Of a stretch of DNA of 6,615 nt, positions 1 through 6,614 are shown piece after piece (the stretch's first letter is position 1; every line of letters starts with the position of its first letter). The notes beneath the pieces were generated by a model. That model saw nothing but the letters and a program-made list of their open reading frames with translations, searched no databases and was not told the DNA's origin. The DNA lies in the NCBI GenBank assembly GCA_030596465.1, contig JAUVJW010000115.1:1-6615 (forward strand). Reading direction: 5' to 3'. Origin of the DNA: Candidatus Fermentibacteraceae bacterium. Lineage in GTDB: Bacteria > Fermentibacterota > Fermentibacteria > Fermentibacterales > JCC-6. Position numbers and translations under genes: made by a program.

Positions 1-2
1 AC

Positions 3-239
3 GGCCTCTGGATACCGGTTATGGGACTGGATGTATTTGAATCCTCAAGGCTTCTTCCCTACAGGCTGAACCAGGTTGAACTCACTGCCGAGGTCCACGG
101 GAATTACACGGACTTCTCTGTCAACGGTCAACTGATACAGGTGGTAAAAACTACTATTCCGCCAACCGGCCAGATCGGTGTATTCGTTGACGCGAAAGTT
201 AATGCTGACCTGGATCGCATTACAGTAATGCCGCTATGA
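3..239 (+). CDS. C-terminal fragment of a beta-sandwich (LamG/DUF1080-like) domain protein, 5' partial
   Basis: The reading frame is open from the left window edge (codons from position 3, beginning G-L-W-I-P-V-M) to a TGA at 237-239, so the Met at 21 is probably internal and the gene starts outside the window. About 78 residues are visible. The pattern alternates hydrophobic beta strands: a VELTAEV strand, a DFSVNGQLI strand with the NG turn, a GQIGVFVD strand and a final LDRITVMPL strand. That is how concanavalin A-like/LamG or DUF1080-type domains usually end (a strand with a ligand-facing NG turn, then G-x-I-G-hydrophobic, then D-x-hydrophobic). Such domains often bind or cleave carbohydrate, but no catalytic residue is visible, so the function is open. 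Its stop overlaps the start of the downstream deacetylase (ATGA), implying co-transcription and perhaps a shared envelope or polysaccharide role. Confidence that it is coding is high; the fold assignment is moderate to low. Confidence 0.7.
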   Translation, partial: GLWIPVMGLDVFESSRLLPYRLNQVELTAEVHGNYTDFSVNGQLIQVVKTTIPPTGQIGVFVDAKVNADLDRITVMPL

Positions 240-1156
240 CGATACTTCTTCTAATACTTGCCGGCTTCATCCCCATGACAGGAAATCCGCCCGGGCTGGA
301 TTATGGAACAGCGCCGGAATCTGCAAATTACGCAAGCGGCATTCCCGTAATCACTTATCACCAGATATCGCTTCATCAGAGCGCATACAGCGCAACCCCT
401 GCCAGGCTCCGGGACGATCTTCAAAAACTGTATGACGCGGGCTTTTTTCTGATACTTCCCACTGACATCGAAAACGGTCTTCGCAGAGTACCTATGAACA
501 GACGACCAATAATGATAACCTTTGACGATGGCTGGGAGGACAACTTCAGGTATATTGATTTGCCGGACGGTGAGCAGAGCATAGACCCCGACTGCGCTGT
601 AGCAATAGTGAACTCTTTTATTGAAGAACATCCGGATTTCGGCCCCGGTGTGGTTTTTTTCATCAGCTGGGATAAAATTCCATTTGGAAGCCACACCGAA
701 GAAAAACTCAATTCAGTACTTGATATGGGTCATTACATAGGAAATCACTCCGCAGATCACCTTGCCTTCACAAAACTTCCGCCTTCCAGATACTGGGAAC
801 AGGTTCTCCCTGCCCTTGACTCATTTCACAGAAGACTGGGCCTCAGAACTTCTGAAATCAATGTAGTTGCTTATCCCGGTGGACAGATCCCCCGTGGCGT
901 CAATGCGGAAAACGCCCTGGCCGCAATGGAATATCAGGGGCGTCCTGCAGTGGTTCAGGGTTATCTTGTAGACGGTGCTGTCGGGAATTTCAAACGGATT
1001 TATGAGACTGAAGGCAGTGAATACAGAATCAGCAGAATAGATATGGCGCTGTACAGCGTGCCAAGGCTGCTCAACTGGTCGAATATCATGGTGGAAAGTA
1101 ATGCAAGAGCCTCACTTCACGACGATCTTCCCTGGCGTCCTACTTATTCTGACTAA
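236..1156 (+). CDS. Exported polysaccharide deacetylase family protein (NodB/CE4-like)
   Basis: This is a 306-residue protein. NodB-type enzymes remove N- or O-acetyl groups from sugars such as GlcNAc in polysaccharides or peptidoglycan, using a metal held by Asp-His-His. Visible motifs are I-T-F-D-D-G-W at residues 94-100 (motif 1, catalytic D97 and metal ligand D98), N-H-S-A-D-H at 170-175 (motif 2, ligands H171 and H175), and Y-P-G-G at 213-216 (motif 3). A P-V-I-T-Y-H segment near residues 37-42 is typical of the start of the domain. The N-terminus is a short hydrophobic stretch (residues 3-13), which suggests export, although it lacks the usual positive charge. The start overlaps the previous stop (ATGA) and has no evident Shine-Dalgarno sequence, consistent with translational coupling. 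About 73 residues separate motifs 1 and 2, including an acidic insert around residues 107-130. The 3' end runs 17 bases into the oppositely oriented nitroreductase gene. The natural substrate cannot be told from sequence. Confidence 0.88.
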   Translation: MTILLLILAGFIPMTGNPPGLDYGTAPESANYASGIPVITYHQISLHQSAYSATPARLRDDLQKLYDAGFFLILPTDIENGLRRVPMNRRPIMITFDDGWEDNFRYIDLPDGEQSIDPDCAVAIVNSFIEEHPDFGPGVVFFISWDKIPFGSHTEEKLNSVLDMGHYIGNHSADHLAFTKLPPSRYWEQVLPALDSFHRRLGLRTSEINVVAYPGGQIPRGVNAENALAAMEYQGRPAVVQGYLVDGAVGNFKRIYETEGSEYRISRIDMALYSVPRLLNWSNIMVESNARASLHDDLPWRPTYSD

Positions 1157-1922
1157 TATCTCTGCGGGTCCATTCCCTTGCGGGAACATGTTGATATTTT
1201 TTCAGTGAAGGATACCCCACACAGAGAACAGCGTGGCACTTTTTCACAGGAAGAATCATCGACGCAATCTGAACGACTCCATTCCAGAAAGATCCAAGCC
1301 CCATTGCTTCGGCTTTTACAGAAACCATTGTTGCAGCGATAATAGAGTCTGTTTTCCCGGTTATGTTACCCGCCGGAGCTCTGAACAAAAGTACACAGGG
1401 AGCTTTACAGGTAATGATGTCCTCCCCCCGGCGTACTTTCCCGACCGCCCCTCTTGAAGAACCGGCAACCAGTGAAAGAATACGACAACAGTCAAGAAAC
1501 CTCACCAGCTTTACAAGTGGTTGAACAATAAGCTCTTGAATTCTCTCCCTGCCAAGGATAACATCTACTGTTACACCCTGGGCGTTCTGGCCTGTTGGTG
1601 AAAAACCCACAGGCTCAAGAAGTGAACTGATAACAGTTTCATCGATAATTTTTCCGGAGAAACTGCGTGTGGATCTTCTGCTTTCAAAGAGGTTCTGCAA
1701 CTGTTTTTCCCGGGGCATTTCACCATGCTGCTCCGCAGGCAGATTAAAACAGTTTGAAGGACAGTAACAACCGCAATGGCCGCATCCAATGCAGGTTGAT
1801 GCAAAAGATACAACCTTTCCGAATTCATCTGTCTCAATGGAATCCTCAGGGCACACATCCGAGCAGATTCCGCATGCAGTACACTTTTCAAATACATATC
1901 TTTCTGTCGGCCTGAACAACAT
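1140..1922 (-). CDS. Nitroreductase family protein with N-terminal dicluster 4Fe-4S ferredoxin domain
   Basis: This is a 260-residue flavin-type oxidoreductase. Residues about 9-60 form a bacterial ferredoxin with two CxxCxxCxxxCP motifs (C14, C17, C20, C24 and C44, C47, C50, C54; C52 is extra), so it should carry two 4Fe-4S clusters. Residues about 75-250 are a nitroreductase domain: R-R-S-T-R at 82-86 (FMN phosphate contact), S-P-T-G-Q-N-A-Q at 108-115 (FMN-binding loop), M-G-L-G-S-F-W-N-G at 207-215, and G-Y-P-x-x-K-K-Y near 236-243. In this family the clusters presumably pass electrons to FMN; the physiological acceptor is generally unknown. It is the last gene of the minus-strand run. 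Its ATG shares one base with the TAA of the lipoprotein gene (TAATG) and only a weak Shine-Dalgarno sequence is visible, suggesting coupling by re-initiation. The family is frequent in anaerobes. The family call is confident; the substrate is unknown. Confidence 0.92.
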   Translation of the reverse strand: MLFRPTERYVFEKCTACGICSDVCPEDSIETDEFGKVVSFASTCIGCGHCGCYCPSNCFNLPAEQHGEMPREKQLQNLFESRRSTRSFSGKIIDETVISSLLEPVGFSPTGQNAQGVTVDVILGRERIQELIVQPLVKLVRFLDCCRILSLVAGSSRGAVGKVRRGEDIITCKAPCVLLFRAPAGNITGKTDSIIAATMVSVKAEAMGLGSFWNGVVQIASMILPVKKCHAVLCVGYPSLKKYQHVPAREWTRRDISQNK

Positions 1923-3505
1923 TATGGAACCACTTGTATGTTAATGTCTTTTGTTTCGATACCGGGAAATACCTCAACAACTCCCGGCCAGGCACCATAT
2001 GGTTCACCTGAATTCCAGATATTATCAGAGTTCCAGTCCACAAAAACAGAAACCGTGTACCTGCCGCCGGGAACATCAGAGAAAAAGTAAACTCCGGGAG
2101 CGAATTCAGCAGTGATAACTTCCCCGCCACTGCCTGCCGGGGCCACAACCATGGTAACTACAGAAGCGCCTGTTCCGGAAATAATGCCTGATATGCCGCC
2201 GGGAAGTTCACTCCATGCAGGTGTGAATATCCAGCTCCTCCCACTGAGTGTATCCCCCTGGAATGACACCAGCCCCGGCAGAAAATCAACTCTGTATTGA
2301 CGATCTCCCAGCAATTCACTGCCTGGTACAAAGGAAAAAGAGGTAGCCGATGTTCGGATGAATTCACCGGCAACAATTGTACTGTCAGCTACTCTTGTAA
2401 CTGTGTAAAGAGAATCAACAGCAGATTCATCCACCCAGTCCGAAAAAGAGATAAAGAATGGTCCGGAGGGAGATATTTCAACTCCTCCGTCTTCGGGATA
2501 GGCGGATTGCACAGCCAGTTTTACTGAAGGCAGCGAGTCAGAACCCCAGATTTCAAGTGTATCTGCCAGTGAGGGATTACCTGCCAGATCCTTTATTCCT
2601 TCAATTGCAACGGTATACAGCGTATCGGAAAGCTCTTCAGTGTACACTGTCATTCTTCCGGTAGAGCTTCTTCCCGCAGAAGCCTTAACCCCGTAGACCT
2701 CAATCGGGAGAGTATCCGGACCGGTTACAGTCACAAATTGCTGAGCCCCAAGGTCTACACTTATCTGCTCATTCCAGAGGATTTCCAGATGCCATCCATC
2801 AAGAACAAGTACATCAGAAATGCGAGGTCCAATGCTGTCTATAATGGTCATAGTCATGGTAAGCTCAGCCTGATCACCCGGTATAAGAGTAACTTCACCG
2901 GCGGAGCCCGGTTCCCGCTCGGGATCCCATGTTTTGCTCTGGTCGGTATCTTCGTAACATAAAACTCTGTATTCACCTGCTGAAAGCCAGTCCGCGTTTA
3001 TGATTCCAAGGGTATCCGGGAAATGAGTGATCCGGGGAAACACAGTATCAGGGAGAAGAAATAAATCACAACGGGCGCTGGATGTAACGCTGCCTCCCCC
3101 ATCGCGGAATACAGAAACTGAAACACCCGCAAAACTATCTGCGGGAATGCTGTTCCAGACAAAAGTTTCCGGATTGGCAATCCTGTTTCCCCGCACATCC
3201 TCAAGACTGGAAGAAATGGTTATCATAAGAAGGCCCCGATCAACACCTGTAACAAGGCTGACCTCGTTACCGTGAACATGTACTTCTCCACCCCGATTGG
3301 GATACAACTGAATGTCTTCTTCAGTACCGCGAATCTTTTCAGAAAAAACAATGGTTATTTCCTCAGGAATTTCCTCAACGCATCCAGGCTCTGGAAATAC
3401 AGCAATAACCTCCGGTGGAGTGTCATCTACAGGACCCCCCGAAGGCGCCACAATCTTTGCGCAGGATGAAAGGAGAAGAAGAACCAGAATTGCGCGTTCT
3501 CTCAT
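1922..3505 (-). CDS. Ig-like (Big_5) domain lipoprotein
   Basis: This is a 527-residue predicted lipoprotein of unknown function. The N-terminus is a short signal peptide (R2, R4, hydrophobic 5-12) ending in lipobox L12-S13-S14-C15; C15 would be lipidated after cleavage. The segment after it (A-P-S-G-G-P at 20-25, then D-T-P-P at 28-31) is characteristic of Big_5 lipoproteins of Bacteroidetes and relatives. Big_5-like units begin near residues 30 (P-P-E-V, then I-T-I-V-F-S-E), 227 (P-R-I-S-D-V) and 332 (S-A-Y-P-E-D, then F-F-I-S-F-S-D). The first two end in the family's D-x-x-G-N signature (L-E-D-V-R-G-N at 101-107, K-D-L-A-G-N at 305-310). Acidic calcium-loop-like stretches lie at 186-198 and 490-501. 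The protein is acidic, Ser/Thr/Gly-rich and all-beta in appearance, so it probably sits at the periplasmic or outer surface as a binding or structural module. The ATG overlaps the upstream stop (ATGA). Confidence 0.85.
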   Translation of the reverse strand: MRERAILVLLLLSSCAKIVAPSGGPVDDTPPEVIAVFPEPGCVEEIPEEITIVFSEKIRGTEEDIQLYPNRGGEVHVHGNEVSLVTGVDRGLLMITISSSLEDVRGNRIANPETFVWNSIPADSFAGVSVSVFRDGGGSVTSSARCDLFLLPDTVFPRITHFPDTLGIINADWLSAGEYRVLCYEDTDQSKTWDPEREPGSAGEVTLIPGDQAELTMTMTIIDSIGPRISDVLVLDGWHLEILWNEQISVDLGAQQFVTVTGPDTLPIEVYGVKASAGRSSTGRMTVYTEELSDTLYTVAIEGIKDLAGNPSLADTLEIWGSDSLPSVKLAVQSAYPEDGGVEISPSGPFFISFSDWVDESAVDSLYTVTRVADSTIVAGEFIRTSATSFSFVPGSELLGDRQYRVDFLPGLVSFQGDTLSGRSWIFTPAWSELPGGISGIISGTGASVVTMVVAPAGSGGEVITAEFAPGVYFFSDVPGGRYTVSVFVDWNSDNIWNSGEPYGAWPGVVEVFPGIETKDINIQVVP

Positions 3506-4716
3506 TTGCCTGCTGCCAGCGCTTTTCTGATAATGGCGGATTTCCTGTAAAAAGCTTCTGCCTCCGAATGCCTTTTCATCTTTTCAAGCACTATGGCAAG
3601 CTCAACAAGGTAGTCCGGATTATCAGGACATCTTGAAACAGCATTTCTGAGATACTCTTCGGCTTCCTGAAGAGACTCGGTAAGATTGGAACACCGCCCC
3701 AGGTAATACCATGCAAGATGGTAATCAGAATCATCTGAAACAATTCCCTCCATTATATCCATCGCCTCTGCATATAACCCTGTGCGCAGTTTGGAAACGC
3801 CCTCAAGAAATTCCATTTCCTTCGGTGAAAGCATGTAATCAGCAGCCCTCATCTTCCATCCGGTATCGCGAATGTTACCCAGGGCTCTGAGAATAGAGGA
3901 CATGTCAGTCTCCGAAAGCTTTTTCACCTTTTCCGGAATAGTATATGTGTCTTCAGGTAACTGATCTGTTTTCTCTGTGAGAGCGATCTTTTCCGTGAAA
4001 CGGTTTTCCTGTTCTTCACCGGCAAAAACACCTTCCAGCTCGGCAATTGAGTTTCCGGGATCGTCCAGTGGAATATCAAGAGGCGTCTTCGGTTCTTTGC
4101 CGTCCACAGTGACAGGAATCTCAGAATTATCTCCAAAATTCTCTGAGTTTGCAAAAACCGCCATCTGTCTACCTGAAAGTTTGCCTTCCATGAGCTTTAT
4201 GAAACCAGCCTGGAGTTTAACCTCATCATCAAGGAACTTGAGTAAAGGTCTGAGCTTGAATTCGCTTATCTCATCGGTGATAAGGACTTTCTGCCTGATG
4301 TTCAGTGGAAGCTTCAGTTGATTAAGAAGCTGAGTTATTCTTGCCCTGGAATAGCCAAGCATGTCAGCCAGACGACTTCTGTTGGTAACAATATCCCTCC
4401 TGAGAAGACCTTCAAAAAGCATTGCCTCCTCTGTGCAGTTGCTTATAAGCAGGTGAGCTGGCTTTACATGAACAACACTTCTCACAACAAGGCATTTGAC
4501 CATGCTTTTTCCACTCTTCTTCAAATGCCACACCGTTCTGTGGTTACCCACAAGTGAAAACCCCCGGTTCTCCTCAATAACCACCGGTGGAACTTCAGGA
4601 GAATCATCTTCTTCTGATCTGAACCAGTTCTCCGGAGCTTCAATTCCGTCAATATCAGCGATCATTACCTCTTCAAGCGGTAAATGATCCACAATGATTC
4701 CCTTGTTCCTATCCAT
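3502..4716 (-). CDS. ParB-like HTH protein with C-terminal TPR repeats
   Basis: This is a 404-residue protein from the ATG at 4716, preferred because a strong purine-rich Shine-Dalgarno (4721-4730) precedes it; a TTG at 4752 would add 12 residues. Residues 9-80 resemble a reduced ParB N-terminal domain: a V-D-H-L-P-L-E-E-V start, P-P-V-V-I-E, then F-S-L-V-G-N-H-R-T at 53-61 where classical ParB has GERRxRA. Residues 113-136 are a clear ParB/KorB-type helix-turn-helix (L-A-D-M-L-G-Y-S-R-A-R-I-T-Q-L-L). The segment 149-189 matches the following ParB helices, including a G-K-L-S-G-R-Q sequence. A polar linker (about 190-290) leads to three TPR-like units at about 299-331, 333-365 and 367-398. 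ParB proteins bind DNA and load as CTP-dependent clamps; the CTP-binding boxes here are degenerate, so clamp activity is doubtful. TPRs suggest protein partners. No parA lies in the window. It starts 8 bases inside miaA and its stop overlaps the lipoprotein start. Domain calls are fairly firm; the role is unknown. Confidence 0.83.
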   Translation of the reverse strand: MDRNKGIIVDHLPLEEVMIADIDGIEAPENWFRSEEDDSPEVPPVVIEENRGFSLVGNHRTVWHLKKSGKSMVKCLVVRSVVHVKPAHLLISNCTEEAMLFEGLLRRDIVTNRSRLADMLGYSRARITQLLNQLKLPLNIRQKVLITDEISEFKLRPLLKFLDDEVKLQAGFIKLMEGKLSGRQMAVFANSENFGDNSEIPVTVDGKEPKTPLDIPLDDPGNSIAELEGVFAGEEQENRFTEKIALTEKTDQLPEDTYTIPEKVKKLSETDMSSILRALGNIRDTGWKMRAADYMLSPKEMEFLEGVSKLRTGLYAEAMDIMEGIVSDDSDYHLAWYYLGRCSNLTESLQEAEEYLRNAVSRCPDNPDYLVELAIVLEKMKRHSEAEAFYRKSAIIRKALAAGK

Positions 4717-5623
4717 CAGTTCTCCTCTCCTCACCAAACAGTGCGGCCTCAACCAGAGCGGGATCGCTGCTCACTGAAACCATCCCGGGCAAACGCCTGA
4801 ACATATTTCTCTGCTTCCTGGCGTACTGCCAGGTATGTGTCTCTATTGCGGCCTGTGCCTCCGACAGTGAATAAAGCCCTTCCAGATGATCAATCAGCTC
4901 CGAGTAACCAATTGTCGCGCCCAGTACCGGATCACGGTGATATCCTCTTTGCAGAAGACCCTTGACCTCATCCAGAAAACCATTTGACAACATGCTTGAA
5001 GTTCTCCTTTTTATGCCATCTCGAAGAACAGTATTGTCCTTCTCAATAAAAACAAATCTGAATCTCTTATCAGGACATCCCCCAATCTTCAGATCAGATG
5101 GCCTGTCACCACTCAAAAGAGCAATTTCGAGAGCTCGTACCAGTCTGACTTTATCAGTATTTCCAGTTCGAGCTGCTTCCTCTTTGTCAAGACCGTCAAG
5201 AATACGATGAAGAGAACCCGGCACAGTATTTTCAAGAGACAATAGTGAATCCCGCAGATCATCATTTCTGGGGGGAAGCTGGTCAAGAAGCCCGGCAAGC
5301 GACATCACATATAAACCTGAACCTCCCACAACAAGAGGAATTGACCCCCTGGAAAGGATATCTTCTATAATCTTCATAGCCTTCTCCGCAAACCACATTG
5401 CAGAGAGAAGAATATCCGGATCGGCCACATCAATCATGTGATGCGGGAATCTCTTCAGTTCAGACGCGGACGGTTTGGCCGTGCCAATATCCATTCCTCT
5501 GTACAACTGTCTGGAGTCTGCGCTGATTATCTCAACATTAGATCTCTGCTCCGCAATGTAAAAAGCGGCAGCAGTTTTTCCAACTGCAGTACATCCGACA
5601 ATTACAGGTATTCTATCTTCCAA
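4709..5623 (-). CDS. miaA: tRNA dimethylallyltransferase
   Basis: MiaA transfers a dimethylallyl group from DMAPP to N6 of adenosine 37 in tRNAs that read UNN codons, in the cytoplasm, stabilising codon-anticodon pairing. Diagnostic motifs are a P-loop G-C-T-A-V-G-K-T at residues 10-17, D-S-R-Q-L-Y-R-G-M-D-I-G-T-A-K-P at 36-51, F-P-H-H-M-I-D at 59-65, G-G-S-G-L-Y at 100-105, a K-V-R-L-V-R-A-L-E segment, and the C-terminal Q-Y-A-R-K-Q-R-N-M-F-R. The length of 304 residues is normal for the family. The usual Pro in GPTAVGKT is Cys11 here. I chose the TTG at 5623 because it puts the P-loop at the usual distance from the N-terminus and has a GGAG seven bases upstream. A TTG at 5656 or GTG at 5641 would give longer forms with poorer signals. 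The gene begins inside the end of mutL and its end contains the next gene's ribosome binding site, implying coupled translation. Confidence 0.94.
   Translation of the reverse strand: MEDRIPVIVGCTAVGKTAAAFYIAEQRSNVEIISADSRQLYRGMDIGTAKPSASELKRFPHHMIDVADPDILLSAMWFAEKAMKIIEDILSRGSIPLVVGGSGLYVMSLAGLLDQLPPRNDDLRDSLLSLENTVPGSLHRILDGLDKEEAARTGNTDKVRLVRALEIALLSGDRPSDLKIGGCPDKRFRFVFIEKDNTVLRDGIKRRTSSMLSNGFLDEVKGLLQRGYHRDPVLGATIGYSELIDHLEGLYSLSEAQAAIETHTWQYARKQRNMFRRLPGMVSVSSDPALVEAALFGEERRTDG
4721..4730 (-). promoter_or_regulatory. Ribosome binding site of the ParB-like/TPR gene
   Basis: Read on the minus strand, this is GGAGAGGAGA, lying four bases upstream of the ATG at 4716 (linker ACTG). Its GGAG and AGGAG cores are strongly complementary to the 16S 3' end. 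It sits within the last codons of miaA and decides the start of the downstream gene in favour of the ATG over the earlier TTG at 4752. Confidence 0.7.
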
Positions 5624-6614
5624 ATCGATTCTCCAGCTCACTGAATGGCAATTCAATCATTGTGGGCCTTCCATGCGGGCAGTGAAAGGGATCTTCCATG
5701 GTGAATAAGGTATGAAAAAGATGCCTGGCCTCTGTAAGACTGATTTTATCACCAAACTTGATAGCTCCGGCACAGGCACTTGCGGAAGCAATTCTCTCCG
5801 CTTCTGATTCCGATACCTCAGTTCCTTTTGAAAGAGCTTTAACCACCTCCCGAAGAGCTTCTGTTCCCCTTTTTATCCCGACCGGAACACTTAAAAGCTC
5901 AAGTATATCCCCTGTGATACTGAAATCGTATCCCGCCTGCTTTATCATTGAACTGTAGATTTTAAGAATGCTCTTTTCGTGTCCATCAACACTTATCTCT
6001 TCGGGAAGAAGCATTCTCTGCTGTCCTGCTGACATGGCCCCCTTAACAGAGGCTATTATTTTCTCGTAAAGAATTCTCTCATGCGCGGCATGTTGATCTA
6101 CTATAAGAAGGCCGGTGGCGGTTTCTGTAACCAGGTATGAGCCTGAAATACGGATCATTTCAACTGAGTCTTCCCATGGGTTCCTGTTATTCTCAACAGT
6201 GGTCAGCTGGTGCTTGTCGGGTGACTCAAATTCCATTGCTGTCTGATATGCCTGCCCTGAAACCCTGTTACTGCTTCTGTAAGGAGCCGATGAATATGAA
6301 ATATGAGAAGAACCCGAGCCTGAGAGGGCAGCAACTGTGGACTCTGTTCTGTGAGCCGCTATTCCTGGAATAGCAGAGCGAACCGCGGACTCTACCTGAT
6401 ATGGTTTTCTAAAACGCACTTCCCTTTTTGCGGGGTGGGCATTAACATCCACCAGAGAGGGATCAATAGTAACAGCACACAGAATCAGAGGTTCTCCGGC
6501 GGGCCCGGAAAAAGCATCCCTCAGAGGAATACTCACCTGCAGAGCCGTAACCGGCCTTCCATTAACAAGAGTAAACTGATGACGCTTGTTTGCCCACCTC
6601 TTGTCGGGAAAAAC
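5613..6614 (-). CDS. mutL: DNA mismatch repair protein MutL, N-terminal part beyond the window
   Basis: MutL couples MutS mismatch recognition to strand incision in DNA repair. The visible 333 residues start inside the transducer part of the ATPase region: F-T-L-V-N-G-R-P-V at visible residues 14-22 and V-D-V-N-A-H-P-A-K-R-E-V-R-F near 55-68. A Ser/Tyr-rich linker of about 75 residues follows, then the C-terminal dimerisation/endonuclease domain. This carries D-Q-H-A-A-H-E-R-I-L-Y-E from visible residue 173 (the metal-binding DQHA-x2-E-x4-E motif), A-C-A-G-A-I-K at 280-286, C-P-H-G-R-P at 312-317 and a terminal F-G-R (FxR). The protein is therefore the endonuclease-type MutL of most bacteria rather than the MutH-dependent E. 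coli type. The open frame continues to the right edge of the window, so the GTG at 6536 is internal and the ATPase Bergerat motifs lie outside. Its stop lies inside the start of miaA. It is the first visible gene of the minus-strand run. Confidence 0.95.
   Translation of the reverse strand, partial: VFPDKRWANKRHQFTLVNGRPVTALQVSIPLRDAFSGPAGEPLILCAVTIDPSLVDVNAHPAKREVRFRKPYQVESAVRSAIPGIAAHRTESTVAALSGSGSSHISYSSAPYRSSNRVSGQAYQTAMEFESPDKHQLTTVENNRNPWEDSVEMIRISGSYLVTETATGLLIVDQHAAHERILYEKIIASVKGAMSAGQQRMLLPEEISVDGHEKSILKIYSSMIKQAGYDFSITGDILELLSVPVGIKRGTEALREVVKALSKGTEVSESEAERIASASACAGAIKFGDKISLTEARHLFHTLFTMEDPFHCPHGRPTMIELPFSELENRFGR
5631..5634 (-). promoter_or_regulatory. Probable ribosome binding site of miaA
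   Basis: On the minus strand this reads GGAG, seven bases upstream of the TTG at 5623, inside the last codons of mutL. The spacing is standard, and it supports the TTG start that places the P-loop at residues 10-17. A four-base match is weak by itself; the family's usual N-terminal length is the stronger argument. Confidence 0.5.

Noticed and set aside
251..711. Two minus-strand open frames opposite the deacetylase gene
   Set aside because: They overlap the catalytic region of a confidently assigned gene and lack any family features.
1173..1202. Small inverted repeat (TTCCC, loop TTGC, GGGAA) followed after ten bases by six T's, possibly a terminator for the deacetylase transcript
   Set aside because: The stem is only five base pairs, the T run is too far from it, and the whole stretch encodes the conserved C-terminus of the nitroreductase on the other strand.
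3977..4321. Plus-strand open frame of 114 codons opposite the ParB-like gene
   Set aside because: It is Ser/Pro-rich as expected from the reverse complement of the coding strand, and it shows no recognisable motif.
4717..4752. N-terminal extension of the ParB-like protein from a TTG at 4752
   Set aside because: The ATG at 4716 has a strong, well-spaced ribosome binding site, and the extra 12 residues lie entirely within miaA in another frame.
5624..5656. N-terminal extension of MiaA from TTG 5656 or GTG 5641
   Set aside because: Neither has a well-placed ribosome binding site, and both would push the P-loop further from the N-terminus than is usual for MiaA.
5758..6373. Plus-strand open frames of 66 and 78 codons opposite mutL
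   Set aside because: They lie antisense to clearly conserved mutL sequence, with compositions unlike real proteins and no domain resemblance.
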